Positions 1-5,104 of a stretch of 8,450 bases of DNA are shown here, piece after piece. Source of the stretch: Flavisolibacter sp. (GTDB lineage Bacteria > Bacteroidota > Bacteroidia > Chitinophagales > Chitinophagaceae); contig JAGIAB010000140.1 of assembly GCA_017745135.1 (NCBI GenBank), positions 1-8,450 on the forward strand, in the 5' to 3' direction. Made by a program: the position numbers and the translations under genes. How positions within the stretch are numbered: position 1 is the first letter of the stretch; the number at the start of each line of letters is the position of its first letter. The notes under the pieces were generated by a model that saw nothing but the letters and a program-made list of their open reading frames with translations, ran no database searches and was not told the origin of the DNA.

Positions 1-438
1 ATCATCAGTGCAAGATCGCATTGCTTTTTCCACCAGGTAGAAGGTTTATACATTGATGAAAACGTAAGCTTTGCCGATTTAAAGCAAACGCTTTATTACT
101 TCGTGCAGGAAATGTTTGGTAAAGATGTAAAGGTTCGTTTCCGTCCTTCTTATTTTCCATTTACAGAGCCAAGTGCCGAAATGGACATCAGTTGTTTTAT
201 TTGCGGAGGAAAAGGTTGCCGCATTTGCAAACACACAGGTTGGGTTGAAATTTTAGGATGCGGCATGGTGCATCCGAAAGTTTTGGAAAACTGCGGCATT
301 GATAGCAACAAATACACCGGCTATGCATTTGGAATGGGAATAGAGCGGCCAGCTTTGTTGTTGTACGATGTAAATGATATTCGTTTGTTCAGTGAAAATG
401 ATGCAAGGTTTTTAAGGCAGTTTAATAGTGCAATCTGA
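1..438 (+). CDS. pheS: Phenylalanine--tRNA ligase alpha subunit, C-terminal part (5' truncated by window)
   Basis: Catalytic subunit of the cytoplasmic heterotetrameric phenylalanyl-tRNA synthetase, which charges tRNA-Phe using ATP. The frame is open from base 1 and ends at TGA 436-438, giving the last 145 residues (the full protein is usually about 330-350 aa). Visible class II features are the motif 2 region with SHCFFHQVEGL (partial residues 6-16), the PheS block FRPSYFPFTEPSAE, the block LGCGMVHPKVL, and motif 3 GYAFGMGIER near residues 107-116. Between FTEPSAE and LGCGMVHP lies a C-x2-C-x4-C-x2-C knuckle (Cys 65, 68, 73 and 76 of the partial protein), where E. coli PheS has only a short loop. 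The residue after motif 3 Glu-Arg is Pro rather than the usual aliphatic residue. The stop codon lies inside the left arm of the inverted repeat that follows. Identity is very secure; metal binding by the knuckle is inferred. Confidence 0.97.
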   Translation: MISARSHCFFHQVEGLYIDENVSFADLKQTLYYFVQEMFGKDVKVRFRPSYFPFTEPSAEMDISCFICGGKGCRICKHTGWVEILGCGMVHPKVLENCGIDSNKYTGYAFGMGIERPALLLYDVNDIRLFSENDARFLRQFNSAI

Positions 439-556
439 ACCATGATTTGGGTAGATTAAGAGGAAATAAAGAATCTGTATAAGCAAAGAGTCTCACAAAT
501 CGTGAGACTCTTTTATTTCCAATAAATCTATTAATCTACCCAAATCATGGTTCAGA
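434..556. repeat. Nested inverted repeat with 26-bp perfect outer arms
   Basis: The outer arms at 434-459 and 531-556 are exact reverse complements over 26 bp; each contains CATGATTTGGGTAGATTAA or its complement. A second inner pair (462-470 with 512-520, ggaaataaa/tttatttcc) continues the stem after a 2-nt versus 10-nt asymmetric bulge, and a 12-bp terminator hairpin sits at the centre. The left arm supplies the pheS stop codon (436-438), and the right arm ends 4 bp before the stop codon of the convergent small gene. The arm ending ATGGTTCAGA looks to me like a dispersed repeat family often seen between genes in Bacteroidota and some spirochaetes; that is memory, not a search result. Confidence 0.9.
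485..518 (+). terminator. Intrinsic terminator for pheS, possibly bidirectional
   Basis: A perfect 12-bp stem (485-496 with 502-513, aaagagtctcac/gtgagactcttt) with a 5-nt loop is followed by a T-rich run (ctcttttattt). On the minus strand the stem is followed by only TTT then GC, so termination from the right is probably weaker. It lies at the centre of the larger inverted repeat, and its stem base overlaps the inner arm at 512-513, so the two structures compete slightly. Confidence 0.85.
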
Positions 557-560
557 CAGA

Positions 561-752
561 TCAGCCAATCTCAGATTCACTTGCTGACGTTGTGAATTCA
601 GACTGATCTCCAGGATTGCTAATGGGAACCTGCGGTGCTTTTTTAGGCGGCTTTTCTTCTGCATTTTGATTTTTCTTCCGGAAGAAAAAAACAGCAGCGG
701 CGGCTGCCAGTCCTGCCGCTATCCCAATCAGGAGAATATCTTTCTTTTTCAT
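561..752 (-). CDS. Small single-pass membrane protein, function unknown
   Basis: A 63-aa protein that I cannot assign to a family. It begins MKKKDILLIG, has one hydrophobic Ala-rich segment at about residues 5-24, then a basic RKK stop, and a 36-residue hydrophilic tail rich in Lys, Pro and Gln that turns acidic and Ser/Thr-rich at the end. The layout suggests an N-terminal membrane anchor with a short disordered tail, superficially like the YtxH-type 'glycine/alanine helix then charged tail' proteins, although I see no diagnostic motif. The start is the only in-frame ATG; two nearby upstream ATGs are out of frame. It lies 58 bp downstream of another minus-strand membrane-protein gene and may be co-transcribed with it. 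Codon pattern and clean boundaries argue for a real gene, but its role is unknown. Confidence 0.65.
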   Translation of the reverse strand: MKKKDILLIGIAAGLAAAAAVFFFRKKNQNAEEKPPKKAPQVPISNPGDQSEFTTSASESEIG

Positions 753-770
753 AACCCATCATTTCTTTTC

Positions 771-797
771 TAAAATTATAAATATTGTACCAGCAAA
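771..797 (-). promoter_or_regulatory. Possible weak promoter for the 63-aa membrane protein gene
   Basis: On the minus strand, TAATTTTA (771-778) resembles the Bacteroidota -7 element TAnnTTTG with one mismatch, and a TTTG lies at 794-797. The 15-nt spacer is shorter than the usual 17-23, so this is a weak call. Confidence 0.2.
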
Positions 798-810
798 TTG
801 CTGATGGCTA

Positions 811-1386
811 TCAGGTGGAAATAACGATTTGTTTTTTGCGAAAACTGAAAAATGCAGCAGCAACGAAACTAATAAGCGAGAGGTAATACCAGGCCGTAAA
901 TTCTGCCGTTATTTTAAGATTCTCTCCCAAATTCTCCTCGCCTTTGCTGAACGGTCTGTCCTTAATATCCATTTGAATTTGTACCATAAGAACAATCAAA
1001 CAAATAGCTGCAAGGCCTCCAATAAAAAGAGCTGCTTTATTCGGTCCCGGACTTAGAAAAGAAACGATCACTCCGATAACTCCCAGTAGTAATGCTATCA
1101 ATGCAGCCGGGTACATTTTACCCCTTTGTTTTTCAGTTACCGCCTGCTCCGATTTATTACCAAAAGTATTGTCCAGTGATTTCATTTGTGATGTCGTCTT
1201 GTAATCGGTTCCGAAAGCGAGGCCTATCCCGGTATTGCTTGCCAGCGGCTGGCCGTTACACCTGATTTCAACAAAAGGCAAAAGAAAAAGAAGTGTACCT
1301 ACCAGGAAACTAATTGAGTTCAATCCAAATTTCCTGGAAGTGGTAGTAGTAGTTTTGGTTGGTTCCATGACATTTTTTTGTTCCAT
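811..1386 (-). CDS. Four-helix integral membrane protein, function unknown
   Basis: A 191-aa protein that I do not recognise. Four hydrophobic segments are visible: about 23-40, 92-111, 117-138 and 165-182. Between the first and second is a polar loop of roughly 50 residues opening with EIRCNGQPLASNTGIGLAFG, which has a single Cys. The N-terminus carries a Thr run (KTTTTTSRKF, partly from a short ACT codon repeat), and the tail is basic (FRKKQIVIST). I chose ATG 1384-1386; a second in-frame ATG at 1366-1368 (protein MEPTK...) is a credible alternative because a TAACTTG motif directly abuts the first start. The frame stays open upstream to 1512, but that part overlaps the divergent dehydrogenase and would be translated from its NAD-binding coding region, so I excluded it. 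The gene probably forms a transcription unit with the small membrane protein downstream. Confidence 0.72.
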   Translation of the reverse strand: MEQKNVMEPTKTTTTTSRKFGLNSISFLVGTLLFLLPFVEIRCNGQPLASNTGIGLAFGTDYKTTSQMKSLDNTFGNKSEQAVTEKQRGKMYPAALIALLLGVIGVIVSFLSPGPNKAALFIGGLAAICLIVLMVQIQMDIKDRPFSKGEENLGENLKITAEFTAWYYLSLISFVAAAFFSFRKKQIVIST

Positions 1387-1423
1387 CAAGTTACACCATT
1401 TAAATGCAATTAACTTTACCAGT

Positions 1424-2272
1424 ATGATGATGAATGCGATCTGCATTTGCGGAGCAGGCACTATGGGTAACGGCATTGCACAGGTATCAGCAAGCGCCGG
1501 CTTCAAAACCATATTGTATGATGTGAATGAGGAGATGATTCAAAAAGCAAAAGGTAAAATTGAAAAGGATTTGCAGGCACTGATTGACAAACAAAAATTG
1601 GCTCCCGATAAAAAAGAAACCATTCTTCAGCAATTTGTTTTTACATCTGATATTAAGGATTGCATTGCCGATATTATCATTGAAGCCGTAATTGAAAACT
1701 TAGAAGTTAAGACCTCATTGTTCAACCAATTGGCTGCGTTGAATTCTGATAAAACGATTCTTGCAACGAATACTTCCTCACTTTCAGTATCAGCAATAGC
1801 CAAAGAAATTCCAAAACCCGAAAGAGTTGCGGGCCTGCATTTTTTTAATCCGGCTCCTGTTATGAAACTGGTTGAAGTAGTAAGAGGAGAGCAAACCAGT
1901 GAAGAGACGATTTTACAACTGGTTAAACTCACAAAAACGTTTGGTAAAACTCCTGTTGTTTGCAAAGATTCTCCCGGCTTTATTGTGAACCGCGTTGCAA
2001 GGCCTTATTATATTGAATCGCTTCGTTTAATTGAAGAAGGCATTGCGGACTTTGAAACCATTGATCGTTTATTGGAAAGCAAAGGTTTTAAAATGGGGCC
2101 GTTTAAATTGATGGACCTGATTGGTAACGATATTAACTATGCAGTAAGTTGTTCTGTTTATGAACAATTAAACAAGCCTGAGCGATTGAAACCTTCTTCA
2201 ATTCAAAAGGAAAAAGTGGAGAAAGGTGAATTGGGAAAGAAAACAGGAAAAGGTTATTACGACTACAAATAA
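1424..2272 (+). CDS. 3-hydroxybutyryl-CoA dehydrogenase (3-hydroxyacyl-CoA dehydrogenase family)
   Basis: A 282-aa soluble NAD(P)-dependent enzyme that interconverts L-3-hydroxyacyl-CoA and 3-ketoacyl-CoA, most likely on C4 substrates given its stand-alone size. The N-terminal Rossmann fold has GAGTMG at residues 10-15 and an Asp at 33 (LYDVN), which favours NAD. Catalytic residues fit the family: Ser118 (NTSSLS), His139 and Glu151 (LHFFNPAPVMKLVEVV), and Asn189 in the signature DSPGFIVNR. The C-terminal helical dimerisation domain follows (KGFKMGPFKLMDLIG) and ends GKKTGKGYYDYK. Three consecutive ATGs (1424, 1427, 1430) could each start it; a longer frame from 1235 crosses the divergent gene and adds unlike sequence. 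No thiolase or crotonase gene lies nearby, so the pathway (fatty-acid degradation, butyrate-type or phenylacetate metabolism) cannot be fixed. The names hbd, paaH and fadB2 would all be guesses. Confidence 0.93.
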   Translation: MMMNAICICGAGTMGNGIAQVSASAGFKTILYDVNEEMIQKAKGKIEKDLQALIDKQKLAPDKKETILQQFVFTSDIKDCIADIIIEAVIENLEVKTSLFNQLAALNSDKTILATNTSSLSVSAIAKEIPKPERVAGLHFFNPAPVMKLVEVVRGEQTSEETILQLVKLTKTFGKTPVVCKDSPGFIVNRVARPYYIESLRLIEEGIADFETIDRLLESKGFKMGPFKLMDLIGNDINYAVSCSVYEQLNKPERLKPSSIQKEKVEKGELGKKTGKGYYDYK

Positions 2273-2322
2273 AATATGAGCCATTGTGAGAATACTACAT
2301 GGCATCCCTAAACTAAAGCATA

Positions 2323-2368
2323 GAAAACCCCCGTTGAGCCAAGGCTTGTGTCCCCACAAGCCGTTTTC
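2323..2368 (+). terminator. Hairpin after the dehydrogenase gene; terminator-like, possibly a dispersed repeat
   Basis: A perfect 8-bp stem GGCTTGTG (2343-2350) / CACAAGCC (2355-2362) with loop TCCC is followed by GTTTTCG. A 6-bp outer pair, gaaaac (2323-2328) with gttttc (2363-2368), encloses it, with 14 unpaired nt on the left. On the plus strand it could end transcription of the dehydrogenase, though the T-run is only four. On the minus strand the same loop reads GGGA, a GNRA tetraloop. Confidence 0.5.
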
Positions 2369-2392
2369 GAAACACAAACACAGCATACCACA

Positions 2393-2430
2393 TAAATAAA
2401 AACCCCGCTCATGCTTGCCATTGACGGGGT
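2393..2430 (-). terminator. Minus-strand intrinsic terminator
   Basis: Read on the minus strand, ACCCCG (2425-2430) pairs with CGGGGT (2402-2407) across a 17-nt loop and is followed by TTTTTATTT (from 2402 downward). The stem is only 6 bp, plus three possible pairs past a bulge, but the U-tract is good. It lies 80 bp beyond the first peptidase terminator, so it is either a back-up or the end of a separate short transcript. Confidence 0.55.
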
Positions 2431-2509
2431 AAAAGAGAGTACGAACTAACTTTTAATAGGTACCTCTCTATGACTATGACAGCAAACCCTGGTTTAATGC
2501 TGCTTAGAT

Positions 2510-2549
2510 AAAGAAAGCGGCTTCCTTTTTTGGGGAAGCCGCTTTCTTT
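2510..2549 (-). terminator. Intrinsic terminator for the M28 peptidase gene (bidirectional shape)
   Basis: A perfect 16-bp stem (2510-2525 with 2534-2549, aaagaaagcggcttcc and its complement) has an 8-nt loop. It begins 17 bp past the peptidase stop codon. The stem's own T-rich arm (CTTTCTTTAT on the minus strand) supplies the U-run. It may also stop plus-strand read-through from the dehydrogenase. Confidence 0.85.
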
Positions 2550-2566
2550 AAGAGTTGATTCTTAGC

Positions 2567-4060
2567 CTAAAAAGCGCTTTGCAAAGGCAAGTCTCTTTTC
2601 AGCATTTCATTCCGGTTAGCCATTTCCCAGGCGGTATAAAAAACCAATTGAGCCCTTTTTGCTAAAAGGTTATAATTGATTTTATCAGGTGTATCTGTGG
2701 GGCGGTGATAATCTGCTCCTAACATTCCATCATAATAAAAAATGATGGGCACTCCATTCTTTGCAAAATTGTAATGATCGCTCCTGTAATAAATACGTTG
2801 CGGGTCCTTGGGATCATTGAACTTGTAATCCAGTTCCAGCTTCAGATATTTTTTGTTGGCTGCTTCGCTGATGTTTCTCAAATCAGAGCTTAGTTTATCA
2901 TCACCAACCACGTAAACATAATTCAAAGAGTCGCCAACCTTGCGACTTGCGTCTGTCCTTCCGATCATATCAATGTTCAAATTCACGGTGGTTTTTTCCA
3001 GTGGAAAAATAGGATGGCTGGTATAATATGCCGAACCCCATAAACCTTTTTCCTCTCCGCTAACCGTTAAAAAAACAATAGAACGTCTTGGACCTTTACC
3101 CTCAGCTTTTGCCTTGGCAAACGCCTGCGCAATTTGTATGACACCTACCGTTCCGGATCCGTCATCATCGGCTCCATAATAAATGGTTCCATCACGCATT
3201 CCCAAATGATCGTAGTGTGCACTGATCACCAGGTATTCGTCTTTTAAATCAGTGCCCGGAAGAATACCAATAACATTACTGGTGGGTTCCGCTAATTCTA
3301 TCTTCTTTACGTCAAGTAAAATTTCAGTAGTATAGTTTTTGATCAGCGATGTATTGGACTTCATGTTGTCATAGTCATTGCCAACAATAGCTCTTGCTAC
3401 ATTTTCAGAAACAGTAAACAGTTGTGGTACAATATTTCTTTTGAATATAGATATAGTCTGGGATCCCTTACGGCCGGTTAGCGTTGTTGTTGGATAATTG
3501 CTGCCTATAGATATAATGGCAGCAACACCTTTATTTACTAAGGCTGAATAAATTGCACCCACTCCCTGCAGGCCGCCGCCACGTCCTAATCCTTGTGCAG
3601 TGCCGCCAATGATCATTACTGCTTTTCCGGAAAGATTTAAATTTTTCAATGAGTCGGCAGCATTCGCACCAACAAAAACAATTTCACTGAAACGCAGGGT
3701 TGCGGCAATGTTATTCAGCGAAGCATTGAAGTCTTTTTCGATTTGATAGGGTTGCCCGTTTACTTCCAGTTTCGCATCGGCAAGTGAATCCTGGTAAACA
3801 TTGTAAAACATTTGATAGCTGTCCTTATTGCCGGGCTGAAGTCCAAGTGATTTAAATTCGGATTCAATATAAGCTGCTGCTTTTCGCTGGCCTTCTGTTG
3901 CTGTTTCTCTTCCCTGCATGTCGGCGCTGGCAATTACGTACAATCGTTTTTTCAAATCTCCTGCGGTAATTGTTTTTGCATAAGGTTCAGGCTTTGCTGC
4001 TTTTTGTGCAAAAACAGAAAGGGTAAGGAATGCAAATACAAGAGTGAAAACATTTTTCAT
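2567..4060 (-). CDS. Exported M28-family zinc metallopeptidase with PA-like insert
   Basis: A 497-aa secreted or periplasmic aminopeptidase-like enzyme. Residues 1-18 form a Sec signal peptide (MKNVFTLVFAFLTLSVFA, cleavage after VFA); there is no twin-arginine motif. Residues about 125-240 look like a protease-associated (PA) domain, and the M28 catalytic domain follows. Expected co-catalytic zinc residues are His282 (ISAHYDHLG), an Asp in GADDDGSG (298-300), Glu336 as base and Glu337 as ligand (SGEEKGLWGS), Asp364 (LNIDMIGR) and His452 (DYHRPTDTPDKI). All five sites are present, so it should be active; substrate specificity cannot be read from sequence. The start lies 34 bp after the tatC stop with no promoter-like sequence in the gap, so it is probably co-transcribed with tatC. 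A strong terminator follows. The shared transcript does not imply Tat export. Confidence 0.94.
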   Translation of the reverse strand: MKNVFTLVFAFLTLSVFAQKAAKPEPYAKTITAGDLKKRLYVIASADMQGRETATEGQRKAAAYIESEFKSLGLQPGNKDSYQMFYNVYQDSLADAKLEVNGQPYQIEKDFNASLNNIAATLRFSEIVFVGANAADSLKNLNLSGKAVMIIGGTAQGLGRGGGLQGVGAIYSALVNKGVAAIISIGSNYPTTTLTGRKGSQTISIFKRNIVPQLFTVSENVARAIVGNDYDNMKSNTSLIKNYTTEILLDVKKIELAEPTSNVIGILPGTDLKDEYLVISAHYDHLGMRDGTIYYGADDDGSGTVGVIQIAQAFAKAKAEGKGPRRSIVFLTVSGEEKGLWGSAYYTSHPIFPLEKTTVNLNIDMIGRTDASRKVGDSLNYVYVVGDDKLSSDLRNISEAANKKYLKLELDYKFNDPKDPQRIYYRSDHYNFAKNGVPIIFYYDGMLGADYHRPTDTPDKINYNLLAKRAQLVFYTAWEMANRNEMLKRDLPLQSAF

Positions 4061-4094
4061 GTATTATTTTATTAAGGATGAAATTCTACCCGGA

Positions 4095-4949
4095 TCAACT
4101 CCATTCCTTTTCTTCTTTTTCAGCTCTTTCTTTATCAACCTTTGCTGCTAAAAAAATGCTGACCATATAGAGTATCAATAAAGGAATGGCCACGGCCAAC
4201 TGGCTCACCACGTCAGGGCCAGGTGTTATAATACCGGCCACGATTAAAATAATAACGATAGCATATTTCACTTTGCTCTTTAAAAAGCCGGCGGTTACCA
4301 GGCCTATTTTGGCAAGAAAGAAAATAACAAGAGGTAATTGAAAAGCCAGGCCGCTTCCTAAAACCAACGGAAGCATCATATCAATGTAACTATTGATGGT
4401 CCAAATATTTTGAACCATTTCATCCAGTTGAAAATGGAAAAAGAAATTGATGGCATAAGGCGCCACAACAAAATATCCGAACATGACTCCTGTAAAAAAC
4501 AAAAAAGAAACCCAGAAGATAACACCCCGTGTTGAGGTTAATTCTTTTTTTGTAAGAGCGGGTTTTATAAAACTCCAGAACTGGTAAAAAACATAGGGAA
4601 AAGCGAGGATCAATCCGCTGATCAGGATGACCGAAAACCACATGCTGAATTGGCCGGATACTTCGGTGCTTTGCAATTTTAACTGAATGCCCTGCATGCA
4701 CAAAGCGTCTCCCAGGTGCAGCGATTTCCCCAACCGGCAAATGAAACTATACGTTGGAAAGCTGTCATGAGTAGGGCCGAGCAGGATACTTTTAATAATA
4801 AACTTATTGTAAATGCCCGCCAGAACGGCTCCAATTGCTATTGCTACCACACTGCGGAACAGGTGTCCCCGCAATACTTCGAGATGGTCAATAAACGACA
4901 TCTCCGGACGTTCATCACCTTGTTTTCTGTTAAATAAACTTAAAGCCAT
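4095..4949 (-). CDS. tatC: Sec-independent protein translocase subunit TatC
   Basis: A 284-aa inner-membrane core receptor of the twin-arginine pathway, which recognises RR signal peptides and exports folded proteins with TatA/TatB-type partners. Six hydrophobic segments fit the TatC fold (about 33-51, 103-124, 143-171, 190-213, 228-243, 247-268). The N-terminal MSFIDHLEVLRGHLFRS matches the conserved cytosolic HLxELR region, FYQFWSFIKPALTKKE carries the Glu136 equivalent to E. coli E103, and TPGPDVVSQ is the conserved loop before TM6. The TM4 acidic position (E. coli E170, FExP) is Gln204 here (FQLP). The first periplasmic loop is long and has two Cys (71 and 84). I start at ATG 4947-4949 (MALSLFNRK); a longer frame to 5060 would be encoded by the repeat array and promoter. 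No tatA lies in the window. Confidence 0.96.
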   Translation of the reverse strand: MALSLFNRKQGDERPEMSFIDHLEVLRGHLFRSVVAIAIGAVLAGIYNKFIIKSILLGPTHDSFPTYSFICRLGKSLHLGDALCMQGIQLKLQSTEVSGQFSMWFSVILISGLILAFPYVFYQFWSFIKPALTKKELTSTRGVIFWVSFLFFTGVMFGYFVVAPYAINFFFHFQLDEMVQNIWTINSYIDMMLPLVLGSGLAFQLPLVIFFLAKIGLVTAGFLKSKVKYAIVIILIVAGIITPGPDVVSQLAVAIPLLILYMVSIFLAAKVDKERAEKEEKEWS

Positions 4950-4965
4950 TATTATTAGAGTGCGG

Positions 4966-4998
4966 CAAAGATAATTGTGGATTGAAGGATTTGTAAAA
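4966..4998 (-). promoter_or_regulatory. Probable tatC promoter of Bacteroidota type
   Basis: On the minus strand TATCTTTG (4966-4973) matches the -7 consensus TAnnTTTG exactly. A T-rich TTTT (4995-4998), 21 nt upstream, could serve as a degenerate -33 TTTG. The -7 element ends 16 nt before the tatC ATG, implying a very short leader of about 10 nt and supporting the 4949 start. Confidence 0.5.
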
Positions 4999-5026
4999 CC
5001 ATTTCTGGGATTAACGAAGGATTGTG

Positions 5027-5103
5027 CAGGATGGAGGATGTTACACGTTTCAGGTTGCAAGTTTCAAGGAGTAACCCTGTAACCTGAAACATGTAACCTG
5101 AAA
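5027..5103. repeat. In-phase heptanucleotide repeat array with inverted halves
   Basis: The stretch divides exactly into 7-nt units. On the plus strand, 5076-5103 reads CCTGTAA, then CCTGAAA, then CATGTAA, then CCTGAAA. On the minus strand, 5041-5068 reads CTTGAAA, then CTTGCAA, then CCTGAAA, then CGTGTAA, all fitting CNTGNAA. The two halves are separated by one 7-nt spacer (5069-5075). Two further minus-strand units of the form CATCCTS continue in the same register at 5027-5040. The exact 10-bp inverted pair gtttcaggtt (5047-5056) / aacctgaaac allows hairpins. The array ends one base before the stop codon of the CNNM gene. Confidence 0.85.
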
Positions 5104-5104
5104 C

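Noticed and set aside
785..812. Terminator between the two membrane-protein genes (cagca/tgctg hairpin)
   Set aside because: Only a 5-bp stem with a 3-nt loop and no U-tract, so too weak to call.
829..1056. 75-aa plus-strand open frame
   Set aside because: Antisense to the four-helix membrane protein, with composition of a shadow frame and no recognisable motif.
1235..1423. N-terminal extension of the dehydrogenase to an ATG at 1235
   Set aside because: It overlaps the divergent membrane-protein gene almost entirely, and the family starts directly with the Rossmann GAGTMG region.
1387..1512. N-terminal extension of the four-helix membrane protein
   Set aside because: It is antisense to the conserved NAD-binding segment of the dehydrogenase and reads as a shadow of it.
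1627..1965. 112-aa minus-strand open frame
   Set aside because: Antisense to the dehydrogenase core; the opposite frame carries all catalytic motifs.
2198..2386. 62-aa minus-strand open frame
   Set aside because: It crosses the dehydrogenase 3' end and the hairpin at 2343-2362; no motif, and structure explains the region better.
2273..2566. tRNA or other known RNA gene in the 294-bp gap
   Set aside because: No acceptor stem, T-loop GGTTCRA pattern or cloverleaf could be found on either strand; only the hairpins reported above are supported.
4420..4937. 106-aa minus and 73-aa plus open frames within tatC
   Set aside because: Alternative-frame shadows of an unambiguous TatC.
4950..5060. N-terminal extension of TatC starting at 5060
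   Set aside because: The extra 37 residues would be encoded by the heptamer array and the tatC promoter, and the family N-terminus begins just after MALSLFNRK.
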